Shown one piece after another: positions 8,844 through 17,714 of a stretch of DNA of 64,000 bases. The stretch comes from Nonomuraea dietziae. GTDB lineage: Bacteria; Actinomycetota; Actinomycetes; Streptosporangiales; Streptosporangiaceae. Under the pieces are notes generated by a model that made no database searches, had not been told where the DNA came from, and worked only from the letters and a program-made list of their open reading frames with translations. The stretch spans positions 4,278,001-4,342,000 of the forward strand of contig NZ_JACIBV010000001.1 in NCBI RefSeq assembly GCF_014195505.1. Reading direction: 5' to 3'. How positions within the stretch are numbered: position 1 is the first letter of the stretch; every line of letters starts with the position of its first letter. The position numbers were made by a program, and so were the translations under genes.

Positions 8844-9938
8844 TCAGGCGTCGCTGGAGAAGCGCACGGCGCACTCGGGCAGGATCACGCCGGGCCAGAC
8901 GCGCGCGCCCGCCTTCAGCTCGTTGCCCGCGCCGACGGTCGCGCCGTCGCCGATCACCGCGTCGCGCACCTCGGCGCCCTTGGAGATCCTGGCGCCGAGA
9001 CCGACGAGGGAGTCGACCACGGTCGCCCCCGCCTCGATCACGCAGCCGTCGCCGAGCACGCTGCCGCTCACCGTGGCTCCGGCCTCGACCACGGCCCGCG
9101 CCCCGACCACGGAGCCGCCGTCGACCTTGGCCTCGGGCGAGACGACGGCGCCTTCGAGCGCCAGGCGTTCACCGGTGGGCCCGGGGAGCGCGGGCGAGCT
9201 CAGCCTGCCCAGCACCAGGTCGCGTGAGCCCTTGACGAAGGCGGCGGGGGTGCCGACGTCGAGCCAGTAGCTGCTGTCGGCGTAGCCGAGCACGAGAGCG
9301 CCCGACTCGATCAGCGAGGGGAACGTCTCGCGCTCGACCGACACGACCTGCCCCTCGGGGATCGAGTCGATCACCGAGCGGGTGAAGACGTAGCATCCGG
9401 CGTTGATGCGGTTGGTCATGGGATGGGGGGTCTTCTCCAGGAAGGCGGTGACCCGCCCGGAGGCGTCGGTCGGCACGCAGCCGAAGCGCGTGGGGTCCTC
9501 CACCTCGGTCAGGTGCAGCGTGACCGCGGCCTCTCGGGCGACGTGCTGCCTGACCTGGTCGCCGACGTCGTGCCCCGAGAGGATGTCGCCGTTGAGGATC
9601 AGCACAGGATCGCCAGGACCCGCGCTCAGCGCCTGCGCGGCGTTGCGGATCGCCCCACCCGTGCCGAGCGGTGTCTCCTCGGTCATGTAGACCAGCTCGA
9701 GACCCAGCGAGGACCCGTCGCCGAAGACCGGCTCGAACATCGAGGCCTTGTAGGAGGTGGCGAACACGATGCGCCGCACGCCGAAGGAGCGGGCCTGCGC
9801 GAGCTGGTGCGCCAGGAAGGGAACCCCCGCCGTGGGCAGCAACGGCTTGGGCGTGCCCAGCGTCAACGGACGCAGGCGGGTGCCCTGGCCCCCGACCAGG
9901 AGAATCGCCTCGAGGTCTGGCAAAGAGCTCTCCATCAC
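8844..9938 (-). CDS. Sugar-1-phosphate nucleotidyltransferase with hexapeptide-repeat tail (mannose-1-phosphate guanylyltransferase-like)
   Basis: The 364-residue protein begins with the NTP-transferase signature LLVGGQGTRLRPLT, followed by PKPLLP and LNGDIL (metal-binding Asp). The C-terminal third has repeated I/V-x-x-G-A-x hexads forming a left-handed beta helix. This domain order fits GDP-mannose pyrophosphorylases of the ManB/GMPP type, which make GDP-mannose for mannosylated wall and membrane glycans. A mannose-1-phosphate guanylyltransferase (manB) lies close to whiB2-fbiAB in mycobacteria, as I recall, and supports the assignment. A glucose-1-phosphate enzyme is the alternative. It sits at the downstream end of the glycosyltransferase run. 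Confidence 0.85.
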   Translation of the reverse strand: MMESSLPDLEAILLVGGQGTRLRPLTLGTPKPLLPTAGVPFLAHQLAQARSFGVRRIVFATSYKASMFEPVFGDGSSLGLELVYMTEETPLGTGGAIRNAAQALSAGPGDPVLILNGDILSGHDVGDQVRQHVAREAAVTLHLTEVEDPTRFGCVPTDASGRVTAFLEKTPHPMTNRINAGCYVFTRSVIDSIPEGQVVSVERETFPSLIESGALVLGYADSSYWLDVGTPAAFVKGSRDLVLGRLSSPALPGPTGERLALEGAVVSPEAKVDGGSVVGARAVVEAGATVSGSVLGDGCVIEAGATVVDSLVGLGARISKGAEVRDAVIGDGATVGAGNELKAGARVWPGVILPECAVRFSSDA

Positions 9939-9955
9939 CCCGTGAGGTTACCCAA

Positions 9956-11077
9956 CTATTCGACCGCGCGTTGATACGACTGCAGATGTGCCTGGGCGGA
10001 GGCGTCCCAGCTGAACTCCCTCGCCCTCGCGAGACCCGCCGCGGCCAGCTGTTCGCGCCGGTCGGGCGCGGCCAGGAGCTGCCCGAGCGCGGCGGCGATG
10101 CTGTCGGGATCGGGCTCGGTGTAGGCGACCGCGTCGCCCCCCACCTCGGGCAGGGAGGTGCGGTGCGTGGTCAGCACGGGCGCGCCGCAGGCCATCGCCT
10201 CCAGCACCGGCAGCCCGAATCCCTCGCCGCGCGAGGGGAAGGCCACCACCAGGGCGCCGCCGAGGAAGCCGGGCAGGTCGGCGTAGGACAGATAACCGGG
10301 GCGCACCACCTTCACCGTGGCCTCCACCTCGCTCACGGCCGCGTCGACGTCGTCCTCGTGGATGCCGCCGACGATGACCAGCGCGGGTGGGTTCTCCAGG
10401 CGCTCGACCGCTCTGGCGAAGCCTCTGATCAGGTTCGGCACGTTCTTGCGCGGCTCGAGCGCGCCGAGGAAGGCGACGTACGGCTGGCCGTGCAGGGCCA
10501 GCCTGTCGGCCACCCTTCTGCTCTCCAGCTCGGTCGGCGCGTGGAAGATCTCGTGGTCGACGCCGTGGTAGGCGACGTCGATCCTGGTCGGGTCGGCCGA
10601 CAGCACCCTGATCAGCTCGTCCCTTGTCGCCTTGGACGGCACGATCACCCGCTGCGCGTGGCGTACGGCGGTGCGGGTGGCCGACCTGAAGAACGACGCC
10701 TTGACCGTGGCGTGCCGCTCCTGCTCGGTGAACCAGGTGACGTCGTGGACGGTCACCACGGTCGGCACCCCGGGGCGCAGCGGCATGGAGTAGTAGGGCG
10801 CGTGGATCACCTGCGCGCCCACCCGCTGGGCGATCACCGGCAGGCCGGTCTGCTCCCACGCCAGCCTGGCGCCCGTGTTGGCGATGGCGACGGGACCCTG
10901 CACCACCCTCGCGGAGGGGGCGATCCTGCTGTACCTGTCGGCGTCGGCCCGCTGGCAGACCACACTCACGTCGGCGCCGGCCCGGTGGAGCCCGCCGACC
11001 AACCCATCGACGTATCGGTTGAGCGCGCCGCGGTCGGCGTGTACGGCCGCCGCGTCGATGAGCACTCGGGGCATCAC
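9956..11077 (-). CDS. GT4-family glycosyltransferase
   Basis: About 373 residues with the GT-B fold of family GT4: a first Rossmann domain, FLGALEPRKNV at the start of the second domain, and the E-x7-E donor motif in SRGEGFGLPVLEAM. Enzymes of this type transfer mannose or rhamnose units from nucleotide sugars. GTG 11077 is preceded by GGGAGGG at 8 nt; ATG 11074 is an alternative. The sugar nucleotidyltransferase lies 17 bp downstream on the same strand, which suggests a GDP-mannose-linked function, but donor and acceptor cannot be read from sequence. Confidence 0.88.
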   Translation of the reverse strand: MMPRVLIDAAAVHADRGALNRYVDGLVGGLHRAGADVSVVCQRADADRYSRIAPSARVVQGPVAIANTGARLAWEQTGLPVIAQRVGAQVIHAPYYSMPLRPGVPTVVTVHDVTWFTEQERHATVKASFFRSATRTAVRHAQRVIVPSKATRDELIRVLSADPTRIDVAYHGVDHEIFHAPTELESRRVADRLALHGQPYVAFLGALEPRKNVPNLIRGFARAVERLENPPALVIVGGIHEDDVDAAVSEVEATVKVVRPGYLSYADLPGFLGGALVVAFPSRGEGFGLPVLEAMACGAPVLTTHRTSLPEVGGDAVAYTEPDPDSIAAALGQLLAAPDRREQLAAAGLARAREFSWDASAQAHLQSYQRAVE

Positions 11078-11137
11078 GAAAGATCCCTCCCCAGAAGACC
11101 CTCGTCCGACTCCAACCCTACGACCCGGTGGGGCAAA

Positions 11138-12019
11138 TCACACGGGATTACGGTCCACTGTGGCTCTCGCGGCGGCTCCCGCCGCGGCGGCGCAGATGAG
11201 GTCGGCCAGGATGATCACCATGCGGGAGCACAGCGCGAGGGCGATCGCCGAGCCGCGGTCGAGGACAGGCGACAGCACCGCCACCATGGCCGCCTCGCGC
11301 ACCCCCGCCCCCGCGGGCACGACGAAGGTCATGATGCCCAGGCACCACGTCAGCGCGAACGCGCCGATGGCGAACAGCAGCCCTCCCGAGGCCCCCATGT
11401 CGGCGGTCAGGAGGAACAGGTGCACGCCGTAGGCGCCCCATCCGGCCAGCGCCCACGCCAGCGCCGTGAGCATGCCCCTGCGGCTGAGCGGCCTCTCGAG
11501 CGGCTCGCGCCTGAGCCTGCGCAGTCCGAAGCCGATCAACGCGTTGATCACCTTCGGTTCGAGGAGCACCAGGAGCACGGGGATGAACAGCAGCGCCCAT
11601 CCGAAGCGGTCCCAGCCGAGCGTGACCAGCGTGACCAGCAGCCCGGTGGCCAGCTGGATCGGCATCATCAGGAAGAAGGCCGTCGCGCTGCGCGGGCGCG
11701 GCACGCCGAGGTCCTTGCCCATCTCCATCTGGGCGAGCACGGGCCACACCGCGCCGGGGATGTACTTGCCGAGCTGGCCGACGAAGAACACCTTCGCCGC
11801 GGGCCTGAGTGGCAGCGGCGAGCCCAGGTCGGCCAGCAGGGTCCGCCACGTCATCATGGCCGCGAGCAGCGCGACGACCACCGAGACGAGCGAGCCTGCC
11901 AGCATCGGCCAGGTGAGCATGGCGAACCCGGCGACGACCGCGTCCCACTGCGAGGCGACGACCCAGGCGCCGAACCCGAGCGCGACCAGCAGGAAGCCGA
12001 GCCGTACCGCCTTCTTCAC
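11138..12019 (-). CDS. Polytopic membrane protein of the lysylphosphatidylglycerol-synthase TM/UPF0104 type
   Basis: This 293-residue protein has about eight hydrophobic helices and the conserved pair of segments expected of the family: KVFFVGQLGKYIPGAVWPV in the middle and FVVPAGAGVREA near the end. Members without a catalytic domain sit in glycolipid or wall-polymer clusters and are suspected lipid-linked-glycan flippases; that role is inference. The GTG start overlaps the methyltransferase stop (GTGA), so the genes are translationally coupled. Confidence 0.85.
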   Translation of the reverse strand: MKKAVRLGFLLVALGFGAWVVASQWDAVVAGFAMLTWPMLAGSLVSVVVALLAAMMTWRTLLADLGSPLPLRPAAKVFFVGQLGKYIPGAVWPVLAQMEMGKDLGVPRPRSATAFFLMMPIQLATGLLVTLVTLGWDRFGWALLFIPVLLVLLEPKVINALIGFGLRRLRREPLERPLSRRGMLTALAWALAGWGAYGVHLFLLTADMGASGGLLFAIGAFALTWCLGIMTFVVPAGAGVREAAMVAVLSPVLDRGSAIALALCSRMVIILADLICAAAAGAAARATVDRNPV

Positions 12020-12828
12020 AGCCGCTCCGGCGGCTGCGGCAGCGCGGCCCCCGCGGGCGTGCGCGGCCGCTTGGTGGCCACCCACAGGTAGGTGGGCACC
12101 AGCGGCAGCATCAGCTTGAGCACCGCCCGCGGCGTGCGGGCCAGCACACCCTGCGCGATCCTGCCGAGCACGCCGGGGAACAGCTCGCCGCCCGCGAACG
12201 CCGTGGGGGTGGCCAGAACGGGGAAGGTGTAGTCCCACACGTAGAAGGCGCGGGTCATCTTCCTCAGCCCCCGCCTGGTGCGGAAGCGCTCGTAGTAGTG
12301 GTCGGCCCTGCCGGAGGCGCGCACGTAACGGTCGGCCAGCCAAGCGGGCAGGTACGACAGGAACGGCAGCTTGTAGTGCGGCTCCATGATGCCGAGCTTG
12401 TTGCCGAGCCCCAGGTAGAGGACGCCGTCCTCGGACAGCACCCTGTGCATCTCGGCCACGACCGCGTCGGGGTCGACGACGTGCTCGTAGATGTGGTTGA
12501 AGACCAGCACGTCGACCGAGCCGTCGGGAAAGGGCAGCGCGGTGCCGTCGCCGCAGATGAAGGCGACCCGCTTGCCGAAGCGGTCGGCGGCCTTGCGCAG
12601 GCCGGGCACGTCGATGTCGATGCCGAGCGTGCGCCCCGCGCCCGCGGCCGCGAGCTCGTCGGCGATGAACCCCGCCGAGCAGCCGACGTCGCCCACGGTC
12701 AGCCCCTCGAGCGGCCCGTGGAAGTGCTCGAGGACTGCGATGATCTTCGCGGCCTTACGCCTGCGCTTGGCTTCGTCGAGCATCGCCGGCTGGAACTCGG
12801 AGTACTCGAGCTGCTTCTCCTTCACCAC
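12016..12828 (-). CDS. SAM-dependent class I methyltransferase
   Basis: The 270-residue protein has the SAM-binding motif VGDVGCSAGFIADEL (motif I), GIDIDVPGL (acidic end of strand 2), GDGTALPFPDGSVDVLVFNHIYEHV (motifs II/III region) and HRVLSEDGVLYL. This is the Methyltransf_11-like fold. Its position between two glycosyltransferase genes and the flippase-like gene suggests that it methylates a glycan or lipid-linked intermediate, which is inference. It has a short upstream gap of 13 bp to the GT4 gene. Confidence 0.85.
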   Translation of the reverse strand: MVKEKQLEYSEFQPAMLDEAKRRRKAAKIIAVLEHFHGPLEGLTVGDVGCSAGFIADELAAAGAGRTLGIDIDVPGLRKAADRFGKRVAFICGDGTALPFPDGSVDVLVFNHIYEHVVDPDAVVAEMHRVLSEDGVLYLGLGNKLGIMEPHYKLPFLSYLPAWLADRYVRASGRADHYYERFRTRRGLRKMTRAFYVWDYTFPVLATPTAFAGGELFPGVLGRIAQGVLARTPRAVLKLMLPLVPTYLWVATKRPRTPAGAALPQPPERL

Positions 12829-12841
12829 GTCCCCGATCCTC

Positions 12842-13897
12842 TCAGGCTCGAAGGAGTGTGTCGGTGTAGGTGCGCCAGAACGGCTCGGGATCGACGGCCC
12901 TGACGCCCGCTCTCAGCCGCTCGGGGTCCTCGTAGAACCGCTCGATCGCCTTGCGCAGCGCCTCGACGTCATCGGGCTCGACCAGCAGGCCGTCGACGCC
13001 GTCGCGGACGTTGTCGGCCAGCGCGCCGACCCTGGTCGCGATCACCGGCACCCCGTGCTCGTGCCCGAGCCACACGTTCTGGCTGGCCGTGGCGTTCCTG
13101 TACGGCAGGACCAGCGCGTCGGCCTGGGCGAACAGCGCGGGCACCTCGTCGGCGGCCACGTAGCCGGGGCGCAGCTCCACCCTGTCGCCGATGCCCAGCT
13201 CGGCGATCAGCGCCCTGGTGTCGTCGAGCCCGCCCCAGAACTCGCCCGCCACGGTGAGCCCCACACCTGGAGGCAGCGCCCTGAGCAGCAGGTCGAGCCC
13301 CTTGTACGGCCTGACGATGCCGAAGAAGAGCAGCCTGTGGTGCGTGCCCTCGGCTCTGGCGGCGCTCCTGGCGGGCAGGTGCGGAGGGAGCGCGGCGGTG
13401 CTGATCGGCCTGGCCGTGAGCGACCCGGCGAGACTGGCCTGCTGATCGGAGTGGGTCAGCACGCCGTCGACCCGCTTGAGCAGCGCCTTCATCAATGGCT
13501 CGTCCCACGGCTTGCGCTCGTGGGGCAGGACGTTGTGGCAGAGCGCGATCGTCCTGGCCTTACGCCCGATGCCGGACAGGATGCCGAGGTAGGCGGGGAC
13601 CTGTACCGGGCTGAGCACCGCGAGGATCACCAGGTCGGCGCTCCTGAGCCGCCGCCCCGCCGCCACCCAGCCGTCGGGCCTGCGCCAGTCGAGCCGCCTG
13701 TGCGTGCGCGGGTACGGCTCGCCCTCGGGGACGTCGATCGTCTGCTGCCCCGGGTAGAGGAAGGAGGGGTACTGCGCCTTCCACGACTCGATCACCACGT
13801 CGTGGCCCATGGCCGCGAGCCTGTGGGCCAGCTCGGTGGTGTGCTGCGCGCCCCCGCCCTTGTAGGGGTAGGTCGGGCCGACGATCGCGATCCTCAT
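12842..13897 (-). CDS. GT4-family glycosyltransferase
   Basis: The 351-residue protein starts MRIAIVGPTYPYKGGGAQHT, the glycine-rich N-terminal loop of GT4 enzymes. FFGIVRPYKGLDLLL opens the donor-binding half. The usual E-x7-E region reads VLPYRNATASQNVWLGHEHGVPVI, so the first Glu of the motif is missing; such divergence occurs in GT4 subfamilies acting on wall polymers. ATG 13897 overlaps the stop of the GT2 gene (ATGA). Longer in-frame starts would run into the GT2 gene and were rejected. Confidence 0.88.
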   Translation of the reverse strand: MRIAIVGPTYPYKGGGAQHTTELAHRLAAMGHDVVIESWKAQYPSFLYPGQQTIDVPEGEPYPRTHRRLDWRRPDGWVAAGRRLRSADLVILAVLSPVQVPAYLGILSGIGRKARTIALCHNVLPHERKPWDEPLMKALLKRVDGVLTHSDQQASLAGSLTARPISTAALPPHLPARSAARAEGTHHRLLFFGIVRPYKGLDLLLRALPPGVGLTVAGEFWGGLDDTRALIAELGIGDRVELRPGYVAADEVPALFAQADALVLPYRNATASQNVWLGHEHGVPVIATRVGALADNVRDGVDGLLVEPDDVEALRKAIERFYEDPERLRAGVRAVDPEPFWRTYTDTLLRA

Positions 13898-14823
13898 TCG
13901 CCGCGTGACCTCACGATCAGGTCGGCCAGCAGCGCCACCGAGCCGATCAGCATGCCGGACAGCACGATCATGATGGTGTTCGTCGGGATGTAGAAGGGCG
14001 TCCGCACCATGTCGGTGACGAACTTGACGAACCCGATGCCCACCAACCACAGGGCGGGCGGCATGAGCACCTTGAGCGGGTTGAAGTACATGACCATCCG
14101 CAGCACCTGCAGGATGTAGCGGTAGGCGTCGCTGACGAAGCTGAACTTCGACTTGCCGGCCCGCTTGGCGTACTCGATCGGCAGGTAGTAGACGTCGTGC
14201 TGGTTCGACAGGAACGACAGCGTGATCGTCGTGACGCACGAGAAGCCGGGGGGCAGCAGCCTGAGGTACGGCCTGGCCACCGACTTGCGGAAGGCCCTCA
14301 GCCCCGAGTTGAGGTCGGGGATCTTCTGCCCTGCCAGCTTCTCCGCGATCTTGCGGATCACCCACTTGGCGGGCACCCTGAGGAGCTTGTGCGAGCCCTC
14401 CTCGGTGGTGCGCGCGCCGACCACCTGGTCGACCGTCTGGTCCTTCTCCAGGATCTGGACCAGCTCGGGGATGCGCTCGTTCGGGTAGGTCATGTCCGCG
14501 TCGGTCCAGACCACGATCTCGCCACGCGCCTCCTGCGTGCCGATTCTGCGGACGGTGCCCGAGCCGCCGTTGCGGTGGAAGGCGCGGATGCGCATGTGCG
14601 GGAAGCGCGGCGCGGCCTCCTCGAGCCTGGCCAGCGTCGCGTCGGTGGAGCAGTCGTCGACGGCCACCAGCTCGTAGGTGTAGCCGCTTGAGTCCATCGC
14701 CTTGGTGATGCGTTCGACCTCGTCAAGGACGTGGTCCTGCTCGTTGTAGCAGGGCAGGACGATCGTGACGTACGGCGTAGCTTCCACGGCGGATCCAGTC
14801 TTGGGGGGCTCAAGCGTGCTCAC
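13894..14823 (-). CDS. GT2 polyprenol-phosphate glycosyltransferase with C-terminal membrane helices
   Basis: The 309-residue protein has a GT-A catalytic domain: VLPCYNEQDHV at residues ~23-33, VDDCSTDATLA, and WTDADMTYP carrying the DxD motif, followed by LNSGLRAF and the acceptor-site KSKFSF. Two hydrophobic segments lie at the C-terminus (about 255-300). This is the layout of enzymes that load a sugar onto undecaprenyl or decaprenyl phosphate, such as dolichol-phosphate-mannose synthase relatives. The product would serve as donor for the polytopic transferases nearby. It leads a five-gene minus-strand operon ending near 9956. Confidence 0.88.
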   Translation of the reverse strand: MSTLEPPKTGSAVEATPYVTIVLPCYNEQDHVLDEVERITKAMDSSGYTYELVAVDDCSTDATLARLEEAAPRFPHMRIRAFHRNGGSGTVRRIGTQEARGEIVVWTDADMTYPNERIPELVQILEKDQTVDQVVGARTTEEGSHKLLRVPAKWVIRKIAEKLAGQKIPDLNSGLRAFRKSVARPYLRLLPPGFSCVTTITLSFLSNQHDVYYLPIEYAKRAGKSKFSFVSDAYRYILQVLRMVMYFNPLKVLMPPALWLVGIGFVKFVTDMVRTPFYIPTNTIMIVLSGMLIGSVALLADLIVRSRGE

Positions 14824-14885
14824 GTGGGACGAGGGTACCCTTCCCTGTCACGCCCCGGTTCCACTCGGTCAAGATGCTCCGCCGA

Positions 14886-15293
14886 CTACACGGCGATGAG
14901 CGAGGGACGCACGGCGGGCTTGGCGGCGTCGAGAAGAGCGTGAAGATCATCTGGATCCGAGGTGACGATGGCGGCGTTCCACTGGATCGCCGTCATGACG
15001 ACCGTGGCGTCGACGACATCCAAGCTGCCTGCCTTTCCGCACAGCTTTCCCGCTTCGCGCCCCATGGCCTCCGTCATGTCCACGATGTCGCAGCCGAACA
15101 GCAACCGCGCGAGAGACGCCTGCCTCGCCGAGCCCCGCCACACCTGAGCCAGCACCGGCACGGGAAGGATCACGTGCCGGCCGGCACCGACTGCCAGCCT
15201 GTGTCGCACCCACATCCGGCGATCATTCGATTCCGCCGCGATGAGCGCCCCGGCGTCGTAGACGATCGCCGACTGAACGGTTCCTGTCCTCAT
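14886..15293 (-). CDS. PIN-domain toxin (VapC-like RNase)
   Basis: The 135-residue protein has the PIN-fold acidic residues: YDAGALI near the N-terminus, SLDVVDATV in the middle and TSDPDDL near the end. The position often holding a Glu reads VLAQVWRG, a variant I recall in actinobacterial PIN proteins. VapC toxins cleave tRNA or rRNA and are neutralised by a cognate antitoxin. The start overlaps the stop of the antitoxin gene (ATGA), the usual antitoxin-first order. Confidence 0.85.
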   Translation of the reverse strand: MRTGTVQSAIVYDAGALIAAESNDRRMWVRHRLAVGAGRHVILPVPVLAQVWRGSARQASLARLLFGCDIVDMTEAMGREAGKLCGKAGSLDVVDATVVMTAIQWNAAIVTSDPDDLHALLDAAKPAVRPSLIAV

Positions 15294-15559
15294 CCGGCCA
15301 GCCTTCCGACATCGCCGAACATCTCGGCGTCGGCTCTGGCCAGCTCCGCCGCCGCCGCGGAGAGTTCGTCATCCGTGATCTCGCCGTGTTCGGCTTCCCA
15401 CTCGCGCACCGCTGCGAGGCCCGCCTCCCTGCGGATGACGTGACCGGCGGCCTGGGTGAGCCACGCCGAGACGCTCAGCCCATCGCGCTCCGCCAGCCTG
15501 GCGACCTCGTCCAGGATCTCTTCGGGAAGCGAGATGGAGATCTTCTTCACAGCCATCAT
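15290..15559 (-). CDS. Ribbon-helix-helix antitoxin partner of the PIN toxin
   Basis: The 89-residue protein starts MMAVKKISISLPEEILDEV, a typical ribbon-helix-helix strand and helix, and ends in an acidic helical tail suited to wrapping the toxin. It precedes the PIN gene with a 4-nt overlap, so the pair forms a type II toxin-antitoxin module that probably represses its own promoter in the 26-bp gap upstream or within the neighbouring gene end. ATG 15556 is an equally likely start. The pair separates the GT operon from a large membrane transferase and may be a small mobile insertion. Confidence 0.82.
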   Translation of the reverse strand: MMAVKKISISLPEEILDEVARLAERDGLSVSAWLTQAAGHVIRREAGLAAVREWEAEHGEITDDELSAAAAELARADAEMFGDVGRLAG

Positions 15560-15585
15560 GCGACCACGGTAGCACCGCGACGTGA

Positions 15586-17583
15586 TCAGGGCAGGGACAT
15601 CCAGACGTTGACCACCAGGCGCCAGGTGCCGTCAGGCGGCTTCACCAGGGAGCGTTCGTCCTGGCGGGTGTCGAGGGCGATGACGTGTCGCGGCGGGCCG
15701 TACCCGGAGAGCTGGCCGGGCTCCGCGGCCAGCAGCACGGGCGTCCGCCCCGCCCTCCTGACGCCCTCGATCAGGCGCAGGACGTCCCCGCTGGACGGGG
15801 TGTCTCTCGACCGCGGCCTGCGCACCTGGGCCGCCGGTATCCCGCAGGTGCCGCGGACGACCTGGGTGAAGCGCTCGGCCGTGACGCGCTCGACGATCAG
15901 CACAGAGGCGTCGGAGGGGATGCTCGCGCACAGGTTCTGGACGGCCGCGCGCTCGCCCCTTTCGATCGGGGTGAAGGCGGTGCCGATGGAGGTGAAGGCC
16001 ACCGGCGCCAGGAGCAGCACGACGGCGACGCCGCCGAACCAGCGCGTGCCGCGCCCGCCGCGCCCGAGCCGCTCGCGCGTCCAGGCCAGCCCCCAGACGG
16101 CCAGCATGATCAGGCCGGGGATCACGACGGGCACCAGGCGGCGCGAGGCCCACGGATGGTCGGGGGTGATCTCGGGCTTGAGCAGCGTGGTGACGGTGGT
16201 CCAGCCGATGACGGCCAGCGGCAGCAGCCACTCGAAGGGAGCCCCTTCGCGCAGCAGCCGCCTGACCAGCACGACGGCCGCCAGCGTGGCGAAGGCCACG
16301 ACGGGCACGCCGACGTACCAGATCACCCAGTAGAGGGAGTCCTCGAAGTAGAGGCGGGTGCCGTCGACGGGCAGGCCGTTGTTCTTCTGCGTCACCCGGA
16401 GGAACTCGTAGGTCAGCCAGTCCTCTTCGGTGGTGGGTTCGCGGCGGACGGTCTGGACCCACGGCCGTACGGCCAGGCCCAGCATGACCAGCGCGACCAG
16501 GCCCGCGCCGATCTCGGGCAGCCGCCTGGGCAGGCGCAGCCCTGACAGCCTGCCCGCCATGGCGGTGCCGACGGCCGTCAGCACCACCACCACGGCGCAG
16601 ATGAGCAGCAGCGGGCCCACCGAGCGCGACAGATACTCCAGGTACGGGCCCGCGAACGCCCAAGCGGCCACGAATCCGAGCCCCACGCCCGCCGCCAAGC
16701 CCGCCAGCAGCGAGAAGCCGCGGCGCAGCGCCAGCAGCAGGCCGCCGAAGGCCAGGACGGGCAGGACGTCGCGCAGCGCGTCGATGCGCACCAGCACGGC
16801 CAGCCCGAACACCAGCCCGGCCACGGCCCTCTCCCAGCGTCCCGCGCCGTCGCGGAGGGCGTCGTGGAGGAGGGCGACGCCGCCGAAGATCAGGATCAGG
16901 GAGGCGATCTCGCTGAAGGTCGCGCGCGAGGTGTAGAGGATGGGCATGCTGATCGCGAAGGTCAGCGCCGCCAGCGCGGCCCAGCTGGCGCCCGCCAGTC
17001 TGGCGACCGCTCCGGCCAGCACGAGCGTGGCCAGCGCGCCGAGCACGGGCGGCGTGAGCAGCAGCCCGCCCAGCCACTCCCCCGCCGCGTACAGCATCGG
17101 CGGGCCGGGCAGGAACTGCGGCACCACGGCGCCGTCGGCGTCGTAGAAGCCCATGCTGCGGAACCACAGCGCGGGGTCGTCGCCGCCGAACGCCTCGGCC
17201 TGTCGCGGGATCGGAAGGGAGCCGTGCCTGGCGATCCAGATCGCGTACTGGGCGTAGGTGGCGGGGTCGCGGCGGACGATCAGCTGCTCACCGTGCATGA
17301 CCAGGTTGAACACCAGCGAGAACAGGGCGACGCCGAACACCCCGCCCACCTGCCGCGCGGTGGCGTCGAGGTCAGGCAGCCGGGTGAGCGCGACCCTGCA
17401 CAGCACCACCAGGACGGCCGCGGCGAGGATCACCGTGGGAAGCGGCCTGAACCACCCGGCCAGCAGGAGCGGCAGCCCGGCCAGCAGCCAGGAGGCCACC
17501 GCGAGCGCGGGCAGCACGGAGGCGACGGCGAGCACCCTGCCCGCCGACGGTCTGCGCGTGCGTTCGAGCAAGGCGAGTCTCAT
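15586..17583 (-). CDS. Polytopic membrane glycosyltransferase (GT39/GT-C-like)
   Basis: About 665 residues with roughly twelve hydrophobic helices. A short acidic segment in the first outward loop (RRDPATYAQYAIW) fits the GT-C fold, where an early-loop Asp is catalytic. A soluble extracytoplasmic domain of about 110 residues follows the last helix. GT-C enzymes use polyprenyl-phosphate sugars on the outer face of the membrane. I chose ATG 17583; an upstream extension is Pro/Arg-rich shadow sequence. It is divergent from the next GT-C-like gene, so both could share a control region. Confidence 0.75.
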   Translation of the reverse strand: MRLALLERTRRPSAGRVLAVASVLPALAVASWLLAGLPLLLAGWFRPLPTVILAAAVLVVLCRVALTRLPDLDATARQVGGVFGVALFSLVFNLVMHGEQLIVRRDPATYAQYAIWIARHGSLPIPRQAEAFGGDDPALWFRSMGFYDADGAVVPQFLPGPPMLYAAGEWLGGLLLTPPVLGALATLVLAGAVARLAGASWAALAALTFAISMPILYTSRATFSEIASLILIFGGVALLHDALRDGAGRWERAVAGLVFGLAVLVRIDALRDVLPVLAFGGLLLALRRGFSLLAGLAAGVGLGFVAAWAFAGPYLEYLSRSVGPLLLICAVVVVLTAVGTAMAGRLSGLRLPRRLPEIGAGLVALVMLGLAVRPWVQTVRREPTTEEDWLTYEFLRVTQKNNGLPVDGTRLYFEDSLYWVIWYVGVPVVAFATLAAVVLVRRLLREGAPFEWLLPLAVIGWTTVTTLLKPEITPDHPWASRRLVPVVIPGLIMLAVWGLAWTRERLGRGGRGTRWFGGVAVVLLLAPVAFTSIGTAFTPIERGERAAVQNLCASIPSDASVLIVERVTAERFTQVVRGTCGIPAAQVRRPRSRDTPSSGDVLRLIEGVRRAGRTPVLLAAEPGQLSGYGPPRHVIALDTRQDERSLVKPPDGTWRLVVNVWMSLP

Positions 17584-17714
17584 CGGTGATCGCGAGAGTA
17601 TCCAACGCCGCCGACGGCCGGGCGCGGCATCTGCCGTGGAAGCCGGTAGCGTACGGCAGGCGTCGGGCTGCGCCCGGCCGTGACCTGGGCGTCGGGACGG
17701 GGAGGGCACGCGGG